35,397 nucleotides of DNA from an uncultured Eubacteriales bacterium (GCA_951801675.1 CATONX010000002.1:193038-228434), one strand, 5' to 3'. Shown: positions 7,789-16,690, counted from the stretch's first letter. Numbers and translations are program-made. Notes: generated by a model from the letters alone, not told the origin.

Positions 7789-10700
7789 TCATTCTTTGTT
7801 CTTCGGGAACTTTTTCTTCTGATTGGGCCGCTGGTTAAAAAAGACCACGGTCACCGCCACAGCGGCGGAAATCAACAAAATCGCAATGGAAATACCCAGA
7901 GCCGACCGGCTGGAATTGGCCGGCGGCTTGGAAGAAGCACTGTCCTGGGAGGATTCCTCCGGCAGGGAAGGCGCGCTGCTTTCCGGGAGAGGCTCAGAGG
8001 AAAGGAGGGAGGATTCCGGCAGGGACGAGGGTTCCGGCTGCGATTCGGGAACGTAGCCTTCCTCCCGCGTTGCCATGATGATGTAGTTCTGAGTAGTCAT
8101 TCCCCGCCGCGCTACCGATACGGTGACAGCGGTTTCCTGGCCAGCCACCAGATTGTTCCCGGTAACGGTAACTTTGGCGTCGTCTTCAAAGGGAATCGCG
8201 CTGATGGTGAGAGACTCCACGTGATGGGGAACGGTGCAGTAGTAAATCCGCATGGTGTCTTCTGTGCTGTAAACGGGACTGATCTGCGCCTCCTCCACCG
8301 ACAAAGACTTCAGAGCGTTGACACCGGTGTTCACCACCGGGGCTTTGGAGGAAGAGGTCTCCCCAGCGGGCACGGTGACCTTGATGGTGTAATACAAATC
8401 GTCCATTCCTGGATGGGATACCCGGATGGAAACAGAAGAGGTAGTCCCTGGGGTTAGCTTATTGTTTAAAACGTCGTAGGTTGCCTCGCTGTCCATGGGC
8501 ACGGCGGTGATTTTCAGTTCCGTGGCGCCTGCCGGGGCGATAATTTCATAGGTTTCCCCAGAGTTTGTTGGACGGAAGGGAACCCCTACGAAGGTGGCGC
8601 CCTCAATCTCCAGAGACTTGAGTTTGTTCGAATGCCCGGAAAGAGTGACAGGCGTTACCTGTGCAGGTAACGCCTTTTGTGCGTTGGCTGTAATGGTGGG
8701 CGGGGCCCCGTTTGGCACCGCCCGGGTCGAAGGCCGGGTAGCCTTAATGGTGTAGTAAAGGGTGTCTCCACATACCGGCGTGACCACGATCACCACGTTG
8801 GTGGTTTTGCCGGGCTTCAAGGAATTGAACAGGATATCTACCCGGGCGTTCGGGTCAACCGCCACCGCCGTGATGTCCAGTGTGGACATGGAAGCCGGAA
8901 CGGTACAGGCGTAGGTTTCGCCAGGGTTATTCTCCCGGAAGGGGAAGTCAAACTCCACTCCGCGTACGCTGAGCTCCTTGAGCTTATTGGAAGTAGCGGA
9001 GGAATCCGCCGGTGGGGAAGAGGAAGCCCCTGTCCCTCCTACGGGACTGGCGGGACGCGTAGCCAGGATGGAATAGTACAGCGTTGGCAGCCCGGCCCGC
9101 TGGACCTTGATGGAAACGGTGGTGGTCTGCCCGATAACCAGGACGTTGTTGAGGATGGTCACCGTCGCTTCCGGATCCGCCGCGACCGCGTTGATATCCA
9201 GCGCGTTCATGCCGTAGGGCACGGTGCAGGTATACGTCTCGCCTCGGTTTTGCACCCGGAAGGGAAAATCGAGGGTGACGCCCGCAATGGAAAGCTCCGC
9301 GAGACGGTTGGAAGACTTGACCTCTGGCTCGCCGCTGGGTGTTTGCGCGGGCGGAGCAGGCCGGGTGACCTTGATTTCATAGTGCCGGGAGGGAAGCCCT
9401 TCCCGGGAAACCGTAATGCGTACGGTGGTAGTGGCGCCGGGTTTGAGGTCGTTGTTCTCAATGGTAACAGTGGCTTTATCATCCGCCGGTACGGCTTGGA
9501 TGGTCAGCGCGTCCGTTTCGGGCGAAACGGCGCAGGAATAGGTTTCGAAGGGGTTATACATGCTGTATGCCGTGCTCAGGGAAGCCTCTGCCACCGACAG
9601 TTCCTTTAACCGGGTGGAGGACACATCCGAAGGGAGAGAAAGCCCGGCAGCCGTGGTTTCTTCCGCTTCCCGCGTCACCAGCAGTATGTAGAACCGGGTG
9701 CGAAGCTGGGGATGAGAAACGCCGATGAAGACCGGCACCGTTTTGCCGGGAGGCAGCTCGCGCCCAATCACCGAGATGGACGCTTCTTTGTCCATACAGG
9801 CGGCGTCGATATCAATCTGCGAAACCCAGCTGGGGACCGTACAGGTGAGCAAAATGCTGTTTTCCTGCACCGGCACCGCCTGCCGGTAGGAGGAATCCGC
9901 GGTACTAAGCACCGTCAGGGAAGAAAGCTTGGTGGAATAGAGTTTGACCGGGTCCGGCTCCTGGGTGGGCTGGCTGCCCGAAGAACTGGAAGGCGGATTG
10001 GTGTTCCCGTTGGGAGACTGGGAAGAAGCACCCGGGTCGCTGGGAGAGGGCGCGTGAGAATCGGAGGGGGAAGACGACGAACCGGAGCTCGAAGAACTGT
10101 TGCCGCCCTGGGAAGAGGAGCCTTGCGAAGAGCTGCTGCCCTGCGAAGGGCCGGAGGGCTGGGAAGACGCCTCGGAGGAAGAACCGCTGTTCCCCTGAGA
10201 AGAGCTGCTCGGAGTGGATGAAGAGCTCGGCTGGGAAGAACTGCTCGGGGAGGAGGAAGAACTGGGAGCAGAGGACGTCTGAGACGAGCTTGGCTCAGAG
10301 GAAGAGGGGTTCTGGGAAGAGCTGGGGGCCGACGATTCGGGTGCGGAAGAAGACGGCTCGGAGGGGGTGGGCGGCGCCGCCTCACGGGTGGCGTGAATGA
10401 CATAGTTGCGCGTGCCCACTCCGGCCAGGGATACCGCCACCTTCACATCGGTGGTTTTCCCTGCCAGCAAGGTGTTGTTGTAAACCATGATGACCGCGTC
10501 CGGATGTTCGGCCTTAGCCACCACGGAAAGAGTCGTCGTCTCATAGGGAACGGTGCAGGAATACTCCAGGGTTTCGCTCTCGGGATCGAAGGGAGGATCC
10601 AGTTCGGCGCCGTCCACCGCCAAAGCCGTCAGCTTGTTGGAAGGCGGGTCCACCGGATCGGGAGCCTTATCCTCCCGGGTAGCGGCGATGGTATACTTGC

Positions 10701-11778
10701 GGGATTCCACTCCGTCTCTGGAAACCTCCACAATCACGTCGGTGGTCTCGCCGGGAACGAGGGCGTTGTTGTAAATACGGACAGTGGCCTCGCTGTCCTG
10801 CGCCACCGCGGTAATGGTCAGCGACGCAGTTTCATAAGGCACGGTGCAGGAATACGTATCGTTTTCGCCGTCTGGGTCAAAGGGACGGTCCAGCGTCACA
10901 TCCTTGACCGACAAGGATTTTAGCTTATTGGACAAAACCGGCTTTTCTTCTTCCGGCGGGTCATACCGTACAAGTACGCCCTTGCTTTCCAGAACCGCGA
11001 TGGCGTCCTTAGAGGAATTCTCCGACGAAAAATCCAGCGGATTTGCCGTCACATCCAGGTCCATGAGGCTTTCCAGGGCGAGAAGGGGGGAGACGTCGGC
11101 AATGGTGTTGTTTTTCAGCTGCAAGGATTTCAGACCCGTGAGGTTGGAAATGCCGGACGCGGAGGAAAGAGACAGAGAATTGGCATACAGCACGCCCAGC
11201 TTCTCAAAGCCGGTCACCGGGCTCAAATCAGCAGCGGGGTTATCGGAAACATCCAGCATCGTCAGCTTGGAAAGGTTCGCAAGAGGGGAGAGATCGGTCA
11301 CCTGATTTTGCGAAATGTCCAATACCAGCAAGGTGGAGGCCACTTTCTCCAGGCCGCTCACACTGGTCAGAGAAGTACCCTTCAGGTAAAGCTGCTGAAG
11401 CTGGTGGGCGTCGGTCAGAAAGCTTAGATCCGTCAGCGTATTGCCCGACAGGTCCAGCGACTCCAGACCGGTCATGCCGGCCAGGGCGGTGGCGTCGTAC
11501 AGCTGGCAGTTGGCGGCGGTCAGACGGCGCAGGTTGACCGCGCTTTCCAGGCCCGCAAAGGTCACGATGTTCTGACCGCTTACGTCCAGCACTTCCAGAC
11601 GCTTGAGCTCCGTTAGGGTCAGCGAATCGGAGGCGGAAAGGCCCAGCTCCCGGCGTACCGCGATAGCAAGGGTCGGGTCGGCAATGTTGACCGAACCGGA
11701 GTCGGCGGCGAAGACCAGACCGGAGATTCCGGTCAACAGGATCAGGACACACAGAAGCAAAGACAGGGAACGTTTCAT
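7789..11778 (-). CDS. Large surface protein: leucine-rich repeats plus eight cadherin-like beta-sandwich repeats
   Basis: A 1329-residue predicted cell-surface protein. A signal peptide (about residues 1-24, ending GLVFA) is followed by internalin-like leucine-rich repeats of about 22 residues (about 30-270, pattern LxxLxxLDLSGNxLTDLSxL). Eight cadherin-like beta-sandwich repeats (PF12733-like) then begin near residues 283, 379, 614, 719, 823, 930, 1051 and 1154. Each starts with a KLKSLSV-type strand and carries YxCTVP and ATVxIxNNxLxxGxTTxV. A Ser/Pro/Gly/Gln-rich stalk of about 135 residues (about 470-606) separates repeats 2 and 3. The C-terminus has a second Ser/Pro/Glu linker, one membrane helix (about 1290-1312) and a Lys-rich tail, without an LPXTG signal. 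Start 11778 has GGAGGT immediately upstream; an earlier in-frame ATG at 11853 is rejected. Likely an adhesin or matrix protein; its ligand is unknown. Confidence 0.9.
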   Translation of the reverse strand: MKRSLSLLLCVLILLTGISGLVFAADSGSVNIADPTLAIAVRRELGLSASDSLTLTELKRLEVLDVSGQNIVTFAGLESAVNLRRLTAANCQLYDATALAGMTGLESLDLSGNTLTDLSFLTDAHQLQQLYLKGTSLTSVSGLEKVASTLLVLDISQNQVTDLSPLANLSKLTMLDVSDNPAADLSPVTGFEKLGVLYANSLSLSSASGISNLTGLKSLQLKNNTIADVSPLLALESLMDLDVTANPLDFSSENSSKDAIAVLESKGVLVRYDPPEEEKPVLSNKLKSLSVKDVTLDRPFDPDGENDTYSCTVPYETASLTITAVAQDSEATVRIYNNALVPGETTDVIVEVSRDGVESRKYTIAATREDKAPDPVDPPSNKLTALAVDGAELDPPFDPESETLEYSCTVPYETTTLSVVAKAEHPDAVIMVYNNTLLAGKTTDVKVAVSLAGVGTRNYVIHATREAAPPTPSEPSSSAPESSAPSSSQNPSSSEPSSSQTSSAPSSSSSPSSSSQPSSSSTPSSSSQGNSGSSSEASSQPSGPSQGSSSSQGSSSQGGNSSSSSGSSSSPSDSHAPSPSDPGASSQSPNGNTNPPSSSSGSQPTQEPDPVKLYSTKLSSLTVLSTADSSYRQAVPVQENSILLTCTVPSWVSQIDIDAACMDKEASISVIGRELPPGKTVPVFIGVSHPQLRTRFYILLVTREAEETTAAGLSLPSDVSSTRLKELSVAEASLSTAYSMYNPFETYSCAVSPETDALTIQAVPADDKATVTIENNDLKPGATTTVRITVSREGLPSRHYEIKVTRPAPPAQTPSGEPEVKSSNRLAELSIAGVTLDFPFRVQNRGETYTCTVPYGMNALDINAVAADPEATVTILNNVLVIGQTTTVSIKVQRAGLPTLYYSILATRPASPVGGTGASSSPPADSSATSNKLKELSVRGVEFDFPFRENNPGETYACTVPASMSTLDITAVAVDPNARVDILFNSLKPGKTTNVVIVVTPVCGDTLYYTIKATRPSTRAVPNGAPPTITANAQKALPAQVTPVTLSGHSNKLKSLEIEGATFVGVPFRPTNSGETYEIIAPAGATELKITAVPMDSEATYDVLNNKLTPGTTSSVSIRVSHPGMDDLYYTIKVTVPAGETSSSKAPVVNTGVNALKSLSVEEAQISPVYSTEDTMRIYYCTVPHHVESLTISAIPFEDDAKVTVTGNNLVAGQETAVTVSVARRGMTTQNYIIMATREEGYVPESQPEPSSLPESSLLSSEPLPESSAPSLPEESSQDSASSKPPANSSRSALGISIAILLISAAVAVTVVFFNQRPNQKKKFPKNKE

Positions 11779-11881
11779 AAGATACCTCCGATAACGGCAA
11801 ATTTCCGTAAAATTCAGACATTTCTGGAGCAGATATGAAATGAATAATTTCAAGAATGGTTACAAAATCGACACATTTTTT

Positions 11882-11909
11882 ATTATAGCAAAATTCGCCG
11901 TGTTGTAAA
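11882..11909 (-). promoter_or_regulatory. SigA promoter of the LRR/cadherin-like gene
   Basis: On the minus strand TTTACA (complement of 11904-11909), 16 bp, TATAAT (complement of 11882-11887). The leader is about 100 nt. Confidence 0.65.
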
Positions 11910-12050
11910 GCAATTTGCGCAATTAAATTGTAAGAGTATCTCACGTCAAATGTGCAAAAAAGCAGGATTTCGTCTGTGCAGGCCCTGGAATGCAGAGGAA
12001 AAACCAGGGCAGCAATCCACAAAAACCGCGTCAAAAGGCGCCGGTTCCAT

Positions 12051-12079
12051 TTGACTGGGAGTATCGGATACGGTACAAT
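12051..12079 (+). promoter_or_regulatory. SigA promoter of the NodB-type membrane protein gene
   Basis: TTGACT (12051-12056), 17 bp, TACAAT (12074-12079), about 32 bp before the ATG. AGGAG at 12100-12104 is the ribosome binding site. Confidence 0.75.
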
Positions 12080-12111
12080 TATATAAGAATGCAATAGCTA
12101 GGAGAAGACGG

Positions 12112-13467
12112 ATGAAACGAACACTTGCAAAACGGGAAATGAGAATACTGGCTTTCGGAGGCGGCACGCTTTTGCTTGTGGTTGTGGTGCTTTTGGCGGT
12201 TTTTGCCCGGCCGGATACCAGAGAGCGGCCTTTTCTGTACGATCCTGCCGCCGCCTCCTGTCCTCAAACCGGCCTTTCCATCCAGACGGAGATTTCCTAC
12301 GGCCAGCCGGACGCCGTGGCGGTTTCTTACCCGGTTACCGGAAATGCGGCAGTGGACCGGGACATTGCCGCTCTGGTGAAGGAAGAGAGAACCCGGTATG
12401 AGGCGGCCGGGGAAGGGCAGGACCCTTCCGGCAGAGAGCTAAACCTGTCCTATGAGCTGACCCGGTTCAATTCGTCCCTGGTGAGCGTGTGTTTTTCTGT
12501 GGTTTCTGACGGACCCAAGGATCACCGCCTTCTGACCCGCACCTATGATTTGAATACCGGCGCTTCCCTGGCGCTTTGCGATTTCTTCCTTCCCGAGTCC
12601 GATTATTTGCAGCGCCTGTCCGACTATGCCATTGAGCGCCTGCGGCAGGAGTACCCCTCCAAGGCCTCCTGGTCCCAGGAGCAATGGCAGCAGCTGGCCG
12701 GGCCGGAGAAGATCGATCGTTTTGTTCTGGACGGAGAGGTACTCCGTCTGTATTTTCAGCAGGAGGACGGGGAGACGCTTAAGGCGAAAGTCCCTCTGCG
12801 TCTGCTGCACAGCGTTTCGCTCTTTGCCTTCCCCGATACGAGTGGGTTTGAGAAGAATGGCTCCAAAAATCCTCCGCTTGCTCCCGGGCAAGAGGGTTTG
12901 CCGGCTTCACCGGACGCAAAGAAAGTGGCGCTTTTGTTCTGTGACGGGCCTTTTGAAGACACCACCGGAGATATCCTCGACCAGTTGAAAAACCATGGAG
13001 CCCGGGCTACTTTCTGCCCTTTGGGAAACCGGGCGGCCTACCAGCCGGAGCTGGTCAGGCGCATGGTGGTGGAGGGGCACGCCGTCTGCAACCACACCGA
13101 TTCTCACAAAAAACTGGAAAACCTGTCGCCGGGAGATGTGTCCGCCCAGCTGAAAAAGGCGAATGCCGCCCTCTCGAGCATCACCGGAGTTTCCCCCACG
13201 CTCATCTGCCCACCCTATGAAGCGGTGGGCGCCAAGGTCAAGACCCTGGACGGGATGCAGGTAATCCTGCCCGATTTGCAGCCGGCCGACTGGCAGGCGG
13301 CGGACGCGCGGGCCCTGGCGGACGAAATCCTGGCTTCTGTGTACGATGGCTGCATCATTCAGCTGCACGACCGATTCCCGGTTACCGCCCAAGCCGTACA
13401 GATTCTCTTGGAGGAACTGCCTGCACAAGGATATACCTTTGTGACGGTGGAAGAATTGATGAAATGA
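12112..13467 (+). CDS. Membrane-anchored polysaccharide deacetylase-like protein with altered catalytic residues
   Basis: A 451-residue protein. An N-terminal membrane helix (about 11-31) leads to an extracellular region of about 200 residues resembling the DUF3298/PdaC-type domain (LLTRTYDLNTGASLALCDFF is typical). A NodB-fold deacetylase domain follows (about 270-450). In active NodB enzymes motif 1 reads TFDDG, the first Asp being the catalytic base. Here it reads LFCDGP, so the base is Cys277, while the metal ligand Asp278 and both histidines (His328, His332, in HTDSH) remain. The usual Arg of RPPY is also changed, to Cys366 (CPPY). The PADW and LHD (His419) motifs are kept. It could be a catalytically weakened or binding-only protein, or use modified chemistry on peptidoglycan or exopolysaccharide. 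The gene has its own promoter and is followed 46 bp later by a YcxB-like gene. Confidence 0.88.
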   Translation: MKRTLAKREMRILAFGGGTLLLVVVVLLAVFARPDTRERPFLYDPAAASCPQTGLSIQTEISYGQPDAVAVSYPVTGNAAVDRDIAALVKEERTRYEAAGEGQDPSGRELNLSYELTRFNSSLVSVCFSVVSDGPKDHRLLTRTYDLNTGASLALCDFFLPESDYLQRLSDYAIERLRQEYPSKASWSQEQWQQLAGPEKIDRFVLDGEVLRLYFQQEDGETLKAKVPLRLLHSVSLFAFPDTSGFEKNGSKNPPLAPGQEGLPASPDAKKVALLFCDGPFEDTTGDILDQLKNHGARATFCPLGNRAAYQPELVRRMVVEGHAVCNHTDSHKKLENLSPGDVSAQLKKANAALSSITGVSPTLICPPYEAVGAKVKTLDGMQVILPDLQPADWQAADARALADEILASVYDGCIIQLHDRFPVTAQAVQILLEELPAQGYTFVTVEELMK

Positions 13468-13513
13468 CTACAAATTGTCTGAAAAGGCCGGTTCCAGGAA
13501 GGAGGAAGAATGG

Positions 13514-14060
13514 ATGCAGCCGCTGTTTGAAAACCAATGCCGACTATGCGAAAAGTCCCGCCTGAAGGCGATTTTTCGATTTCTTTACTGGGATTCTGCT
13601 GCCTTTCAGCGAAAAGCACTTGGAGTCGTGCTGCTGTTTACTCTGGGCGCCCTTTTTTCGCAAAGCGTTAGGCAGTTTTTGGTCAGCGGAGTGCTGGCGG
13701 CTGTGCTGCTTGTGTTTGTTAATTGGGTATGATACGGTCCGGCCGTATCGGAAATGGAGGAGGCGCTTAAAGCAGAGGGCGGGAAGGGAAGAAATCGCCT
13801 GTTTGCGTTTTTTAGAAAGCGAAGTCGAATCCTTTTTCGTCGGGGTTCCCTCGGAAAATACCCAGCGGCTTTCCTACGCGCAAATAAATGGATTGCACGA
13901 AGAGCCCGCGCTTTTTTTGTTGTATGTGGACTTTGGCTGTTTTCCCGTGTTTAAGGACAGCTTTACGATCGGAGCCCCGGAAGAGTTTCCATCTTTCCTT
14001 CTGGAACGGATGGAAAAGGCAAAGCAGGAGGAAAAGGAAACCTGCCAAGTCCCAAGCTGA
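13514..14060 (+). pseudogene. YcxB-like membrane protein gene, split by a frameshift
   Basis: Two overlapping frames make one protein of about 180 residues. The first (13514-13732, 72 codons, ATG preceded by GGAGGAAG) encodes a short cytoplasmic N-terminus and two membrane helices, ending VNWV. The second takes over near 13720-13735 in the +1 frame. It begins YDTVRPYRKWRRRLK and encodes a YcxB-like C-terminal domain with LSYAQINGLHEE, FLLYVDFGCFPVFKDSF and EEFPSFLLERM, ending at 14060. Removing one base (or adding two) near the junction restores a typical YcxB-family architecture: two helices, basic linker, beta-rich domain. No classical slippery site is evident. It may be a true pseudogene or an assembly error. 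Family function is unknown. It lies 46 bp after the NodB-like gene. Confidence 0.65.
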
Positions 14061-14180
14061 AAATCGGGCCCGCCTTTTGTTGTTGGGGGCAGGGACCTTT
14101 TCGGCGCCGCAGATATATTCCGACCGGGTTGATCGCAACGGTAGAAGAGCCGGAGAATTCGGGATTTATCGTATTAAGAC

Positions 14181-14220
14181 AAAGGAACCGGCTGGCATTT
14201 GCCAGCCGGTTCCTTTTTTC
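14181..14220 (+). terminator. Rho-independent terminator after the YcxB-like gene
   Basis: A 16-bp perfect stem (14181-14196 with 14201-14216), 4-nt loop and T-rich tail. It may also act on the converging USP gene, with a weaker tail on that side. Confidence 0.9.
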
Positions 14221-14275
14221 GTTACGAAAGAGATTGGACTGCCTTGTGGATTTTTTCGTCCGCCTCGTTTTCCTT

Positions 14276-14719
14276 TCATTTGCTCGACATGCTCACATGA
14301 GGTGCAAACTCGAAGGAAGGGGCCAGGGTAAACAAACGCCCGTCTGTGGACACCATGGTGACAGGAATGTCGGGGCATAGATTGTGCAGCACGCCGACGA
14401 AGCCGGAACCGGTGTCCTGCGGCATTCCGGTAACCAGATGGCGTACGCCGTATTTGCGTACATGCCCGGCCGTCATCAGCGCAGAGTCATCATGGAAATA
14501 GATGGTCATGGATGCGCCGTTTTCGGCGGCCGCATTATATAGGAATTCGAGTACCTCTCCTCTTTCTTGCACGCTTGTTCTGTCCGGCAGGACGCTTAAG
14601 ACCTGCAAAGGCAATCCCATCAAATCTGCGAGCTGACGTCCGGCTTTGATTAACCGCTCGCAGGAGGGCTGATCGGTCACGCATACGAGGATGCCGGCTT
14701 TTTGTTGCAGCTTGCTCAC
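14276..14719 (-). CDS. Stand-alone KdpD-type universal stress protein domain
   Basis: A 147-residue cytoplasmic protein with one USP-fold domain, closest in pattern to the USP domain of the KdpD sensor kinase. It opens GILVCVTDQPSCERLIKAG like the KdpD segment ILVCVxxxPxxERLIRxA. The family-like HVRKYGVRHLVTGMP and ending IPVTMV are present. The KdpD ATP-site pattern is only partly kept, so I cannot say whether it binds nucleotide. No kinase or KdpD N-domain is attached. The start is GTG 14719, preceded by AAGGAG with 9-nt spacing; upstream in-frame codons look non-coding. The gene stands alone between a convergent terminator and the divergent symporter gene. Confidence 0.75.
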   Translation of the reverse strand: MSKLQQKAGILVCVTDQPSCERLIKAGRQLADLMGLPLQVLSVLPDRTSVQERGEVLEFLYNAAAENGASMTIYFHDDSALMTAGHVRKYGVRHLVTGMPQDTGSGFVGVLHNLCPDIPVTMVSTDGRLFTLAPSFEFAPHVSMSSK

Positions 14720-14955
14720 GTCGATTCGCTCCTTTATGTAATGTGTTGGGTGGGGGACGGCTTTCTTTAAGAGTACGGTTAAAGTATATGGGATAAATGT
14801 GAAAAATATTGTAACAAACCGTTTCCGTTGCATAAATATTTTTAATACCGGCCTGTGAACGAGTCATAATTCGTTCATAATTACCAAAAAGCAATTTTGA
14901 AAATTGCACAACATACAGAATAGGAGATGGTTTTGTGGAAGATTGGCGAAATTGC
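14720..14955. other. Divergent AT-rich intergenic region
   Basis: About 360 bp separate the USP gene and putP. The AT-rich part between them must hold the minus-strand promoter. The best candidate I see there is a TACAAT with a poor -35, so I do not call it. The plus-strand promoter is listed separately. Confidence 0.4.
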
Positions 14956-14984
14956 TTGTGCAAAGCGGATAAATACGGTATAAT
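14956..14984 (+). promoter_or_regulatory. SigA promoter of the PutP-type symporter gene
   Basis: TTGTGC (14956-14961), 17 bp, perfect TATAAT (14979-14984), about 95 bp before the ATG. Confidence 0.7.
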
Positions 14985-15079
14985 ACTCCTATCTTTTACC
15001 GCGTTACTATAATGATGCGGTTTCCTTCTGCTTGGGGAAAGAAAGAAGGAGAAAAGAAGATTGGAAAGGAAGGGTGTAC

Positions 15080-16621
15080 ATGTCAAACACAACTTGGACC
15101 ATCATCGCCTTTGTGATTTACACGGGTGTGATGATCGCCATCGGAGGGGTTTTCTACAAGAAATCCAGCAACCTGTCCGACTATTTTCTGGGAGGCCGCG
15201 GGCTCAACGCTTGGGTCGGCGCCCTATCCGCCCAGGCATCCGATATGTCCGGCTGGCTGCTGATGGGCCTTCCCGGCGCTATTTACCTGATGGGCACCGG
15301 CCAGGTCTGGATTGCGGTAGGCCTGTGCCTGGGTACGCTGCTCAACTGGATTTTTGTCGCCAGCCGTCTGCGCCGGTATACCATCAAGTCGGGAAATTCC
15401 CTGACGCTGCCGGAATATTTTGAGAACCGGTTTCGGGATTCCAGCCGGATTTTGCGCACGGCGTCGGCGATCTTTATCATCATCTTCTTTGCTGTTTACA
15501 CCGCTTCCGCCTTTGTGGCGGGCGGCAAGCTCTTTGCCCAGGTATTCGGGGTGGACTATCAGATCGCTCTGTTCATCGGCGTGCTGGTCATCCTGGTATA
15601 TACCTTCCTGGGCGGCTTCCGTGCGGTATGCTGGACCGATTTGATTCAAGGCATCATGATGCTCATCGCCATTCTTGCAGTTCCGATCATTGCGCTGGCC
15701 GCTATGGGCGGCATCGAGTCGGTGACCGGCGCGCTGCCCACGGACTTCCTCAATCCCTTTAGGGAGAACGGGACGGATGTTTCCGCCATTTCGATCATTT
15801 CTCAGCTCGCGTGGGGCCTTGGTTACTTCGGTATGCCTCATATTCTGGTACGCTTTATGGCCATCCGGTCCAATAAGGAAATCAAGCGCTCCCGTGTCAT
15901 CGCCATGGTCTGGGTGGTTATCTCCCTGGCTTTCGCGGCGGTGGTGGGCATTGTGGGCAAGGTGTTTGTCCCGGATGTGCCCGGCGACGGCGAGACGGTT
16001 TTTATCCAGATGATCCAGAAGATTTTCATGGGTCTGGGCGGCGAACAGGCGGTTGTGCCGGTAGCCTTTATCGGCGGTTTGTTCCTGTGCGGCATACTGG
16101 CGGCCATTATGTCCACGGCGGATTCCCAGCTGCTGGTGACGGCTTCCTCCATTTCGGACGACATTTATAAAGGCCTCATCAACAAAAAGGCCAGTGACGA
16201 TCTTCTCTTGAAATTCAGCCGGGTGGCGGTTGTAGTGGTCGCGATTGTGGCCTACTTCATCGCACGTGATCCGGAGTCCAGTGTTATGAACCTGGTGTCC
16301 AACGCCTGGGCCGGCTTCGGCGCAGCCTTCGGTCCGTTGGTGCTGCTGTCCCTGTTCTGGCGGCGTACCACCCGCGGCGGCGCGGCCGCCGGAATCATCG
16401 CCGGCGGTTTGACCGTGATCATGTGGGAATACATTCCGATGATCCCCGCGGCGTCGGGCGTTTCCACTCTCGCGGCGGCGACCGGCCTTTATTCGCTGGT
16501 GCCTGGGTTTGCCCTGTCGCTTGTGTGCATCGTTCTCTTCAGCTTCCTGACCAAGAAGCCCTCTGCGGAAATGCTTGAGGAGTTCGACGCGGTTCGGAAT
16601 ATGGCCAAGAACGAAGAATAA
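15080..16621 (+). CDS. putP: Sodium/proline-type symporter (SSS family, PutP)
   Basis: A 513-residue polytopic membrane protein of the sodium:solute symporter family, normal length. It matches PutP closely: a first helix after TTWTIIAFVIYTGVMI, then the family signature YFLGGRGLNAWVGALSAQASDMSGWLLMG in the second helix (quoted in part: ASDMSGWLLMGLPGAIY). Further on are GGFRAVCWTDLIQG, the substrate/Na+ region ILAAIMSTADSQLL, and the SLFWRRTTRGGAAAG segment late in the protein. It most likely takes up proline with Na+; other small solutes are possible in this family. The ATG at 15080 follows AAGGAAGG. It is monocistronic, between its own promoter and a strong terminator. Confidence 0.93.
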   Translation: MSNTTWTIIAFVIYTGVMIAIGGVFYKKSSNLSDYFLGGRGLNAWVGALSAQASDMSGWLLMGLPGAIYLMGTGQVWIAVGLCLGTLLNWIFVASRLRRYTIKSGNSLTLPEYFENRFRDSSRILRTASAIFIIIFFAVYTASAFVAGGKLFAQVFGVDYQIALFIGVLVILVYTFLGGFRAVCWTDLIQGIMMLIAILAVPIIALAAMGGIESVTGALPTDFLNPFRENGTDVSAISIISQLAWGLGYFGMPHILVRFMAIRSNKEIKRSRVIAMVWVVISLAFAAVVGIVGKVFVPDVPGDGETVFIQMIQKIFMGLGGEQAVVPVAFIGGLFLCGILAAIMSTADSQLLVTASSISDDIYKGLINKKASDDLLLKFSRVAVVVVAIVAYFIARDPESSVMNLVSNAWAGFGAAFGPLVLLSLFWRRTTRGGAAAGIIAGGLTVIMWEYIPMIPAASGVSTLAAATGLYSLVPGFALSLVCIVLFSFLTKKPSAEMLEEFDAVRNMAKNEE

Positions 16622-16648
16622 TTCAAAAAAGGAATCCTGTTTATTTTA

Positions 16649-16690
16649 AAAACCGCTCCCTCATATGAGGGAGCGGTTTTTCTATTTTTG
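16649..16690 (+). terminator. Terminator between putP and the zinc-ribbon gene
   Basis: A 32-nt perfect palindrome (16649-16680) with T-rich sequence on the plus side and a shorter one on the minus side. It can serve both convergent genes. Confidence 0.9.

Noticed and set aside
8677-9609. Plus-strand open frame opposite the LRR/cadherin-like gene
   Set aside because: Shadow of a repetitive gene; its apparent repeats mirror the beta-sandwich repeats on the other strand.
11982-12010. Seven-bp inverted repeat (GCCCTGG/CCAGGGC) between the LRR and NodB-like promoters
   Set aside because: Short stem with a 15-nt loop and no T tail; could be an operator but nothing supports it beyond symmetry.
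13754-13954. Third reading frame within the YcxB-like region
   Set aside because: Arg-rich, no family resemblance, and fully overlaps the frame that matches the YcxB C-terminal domain.
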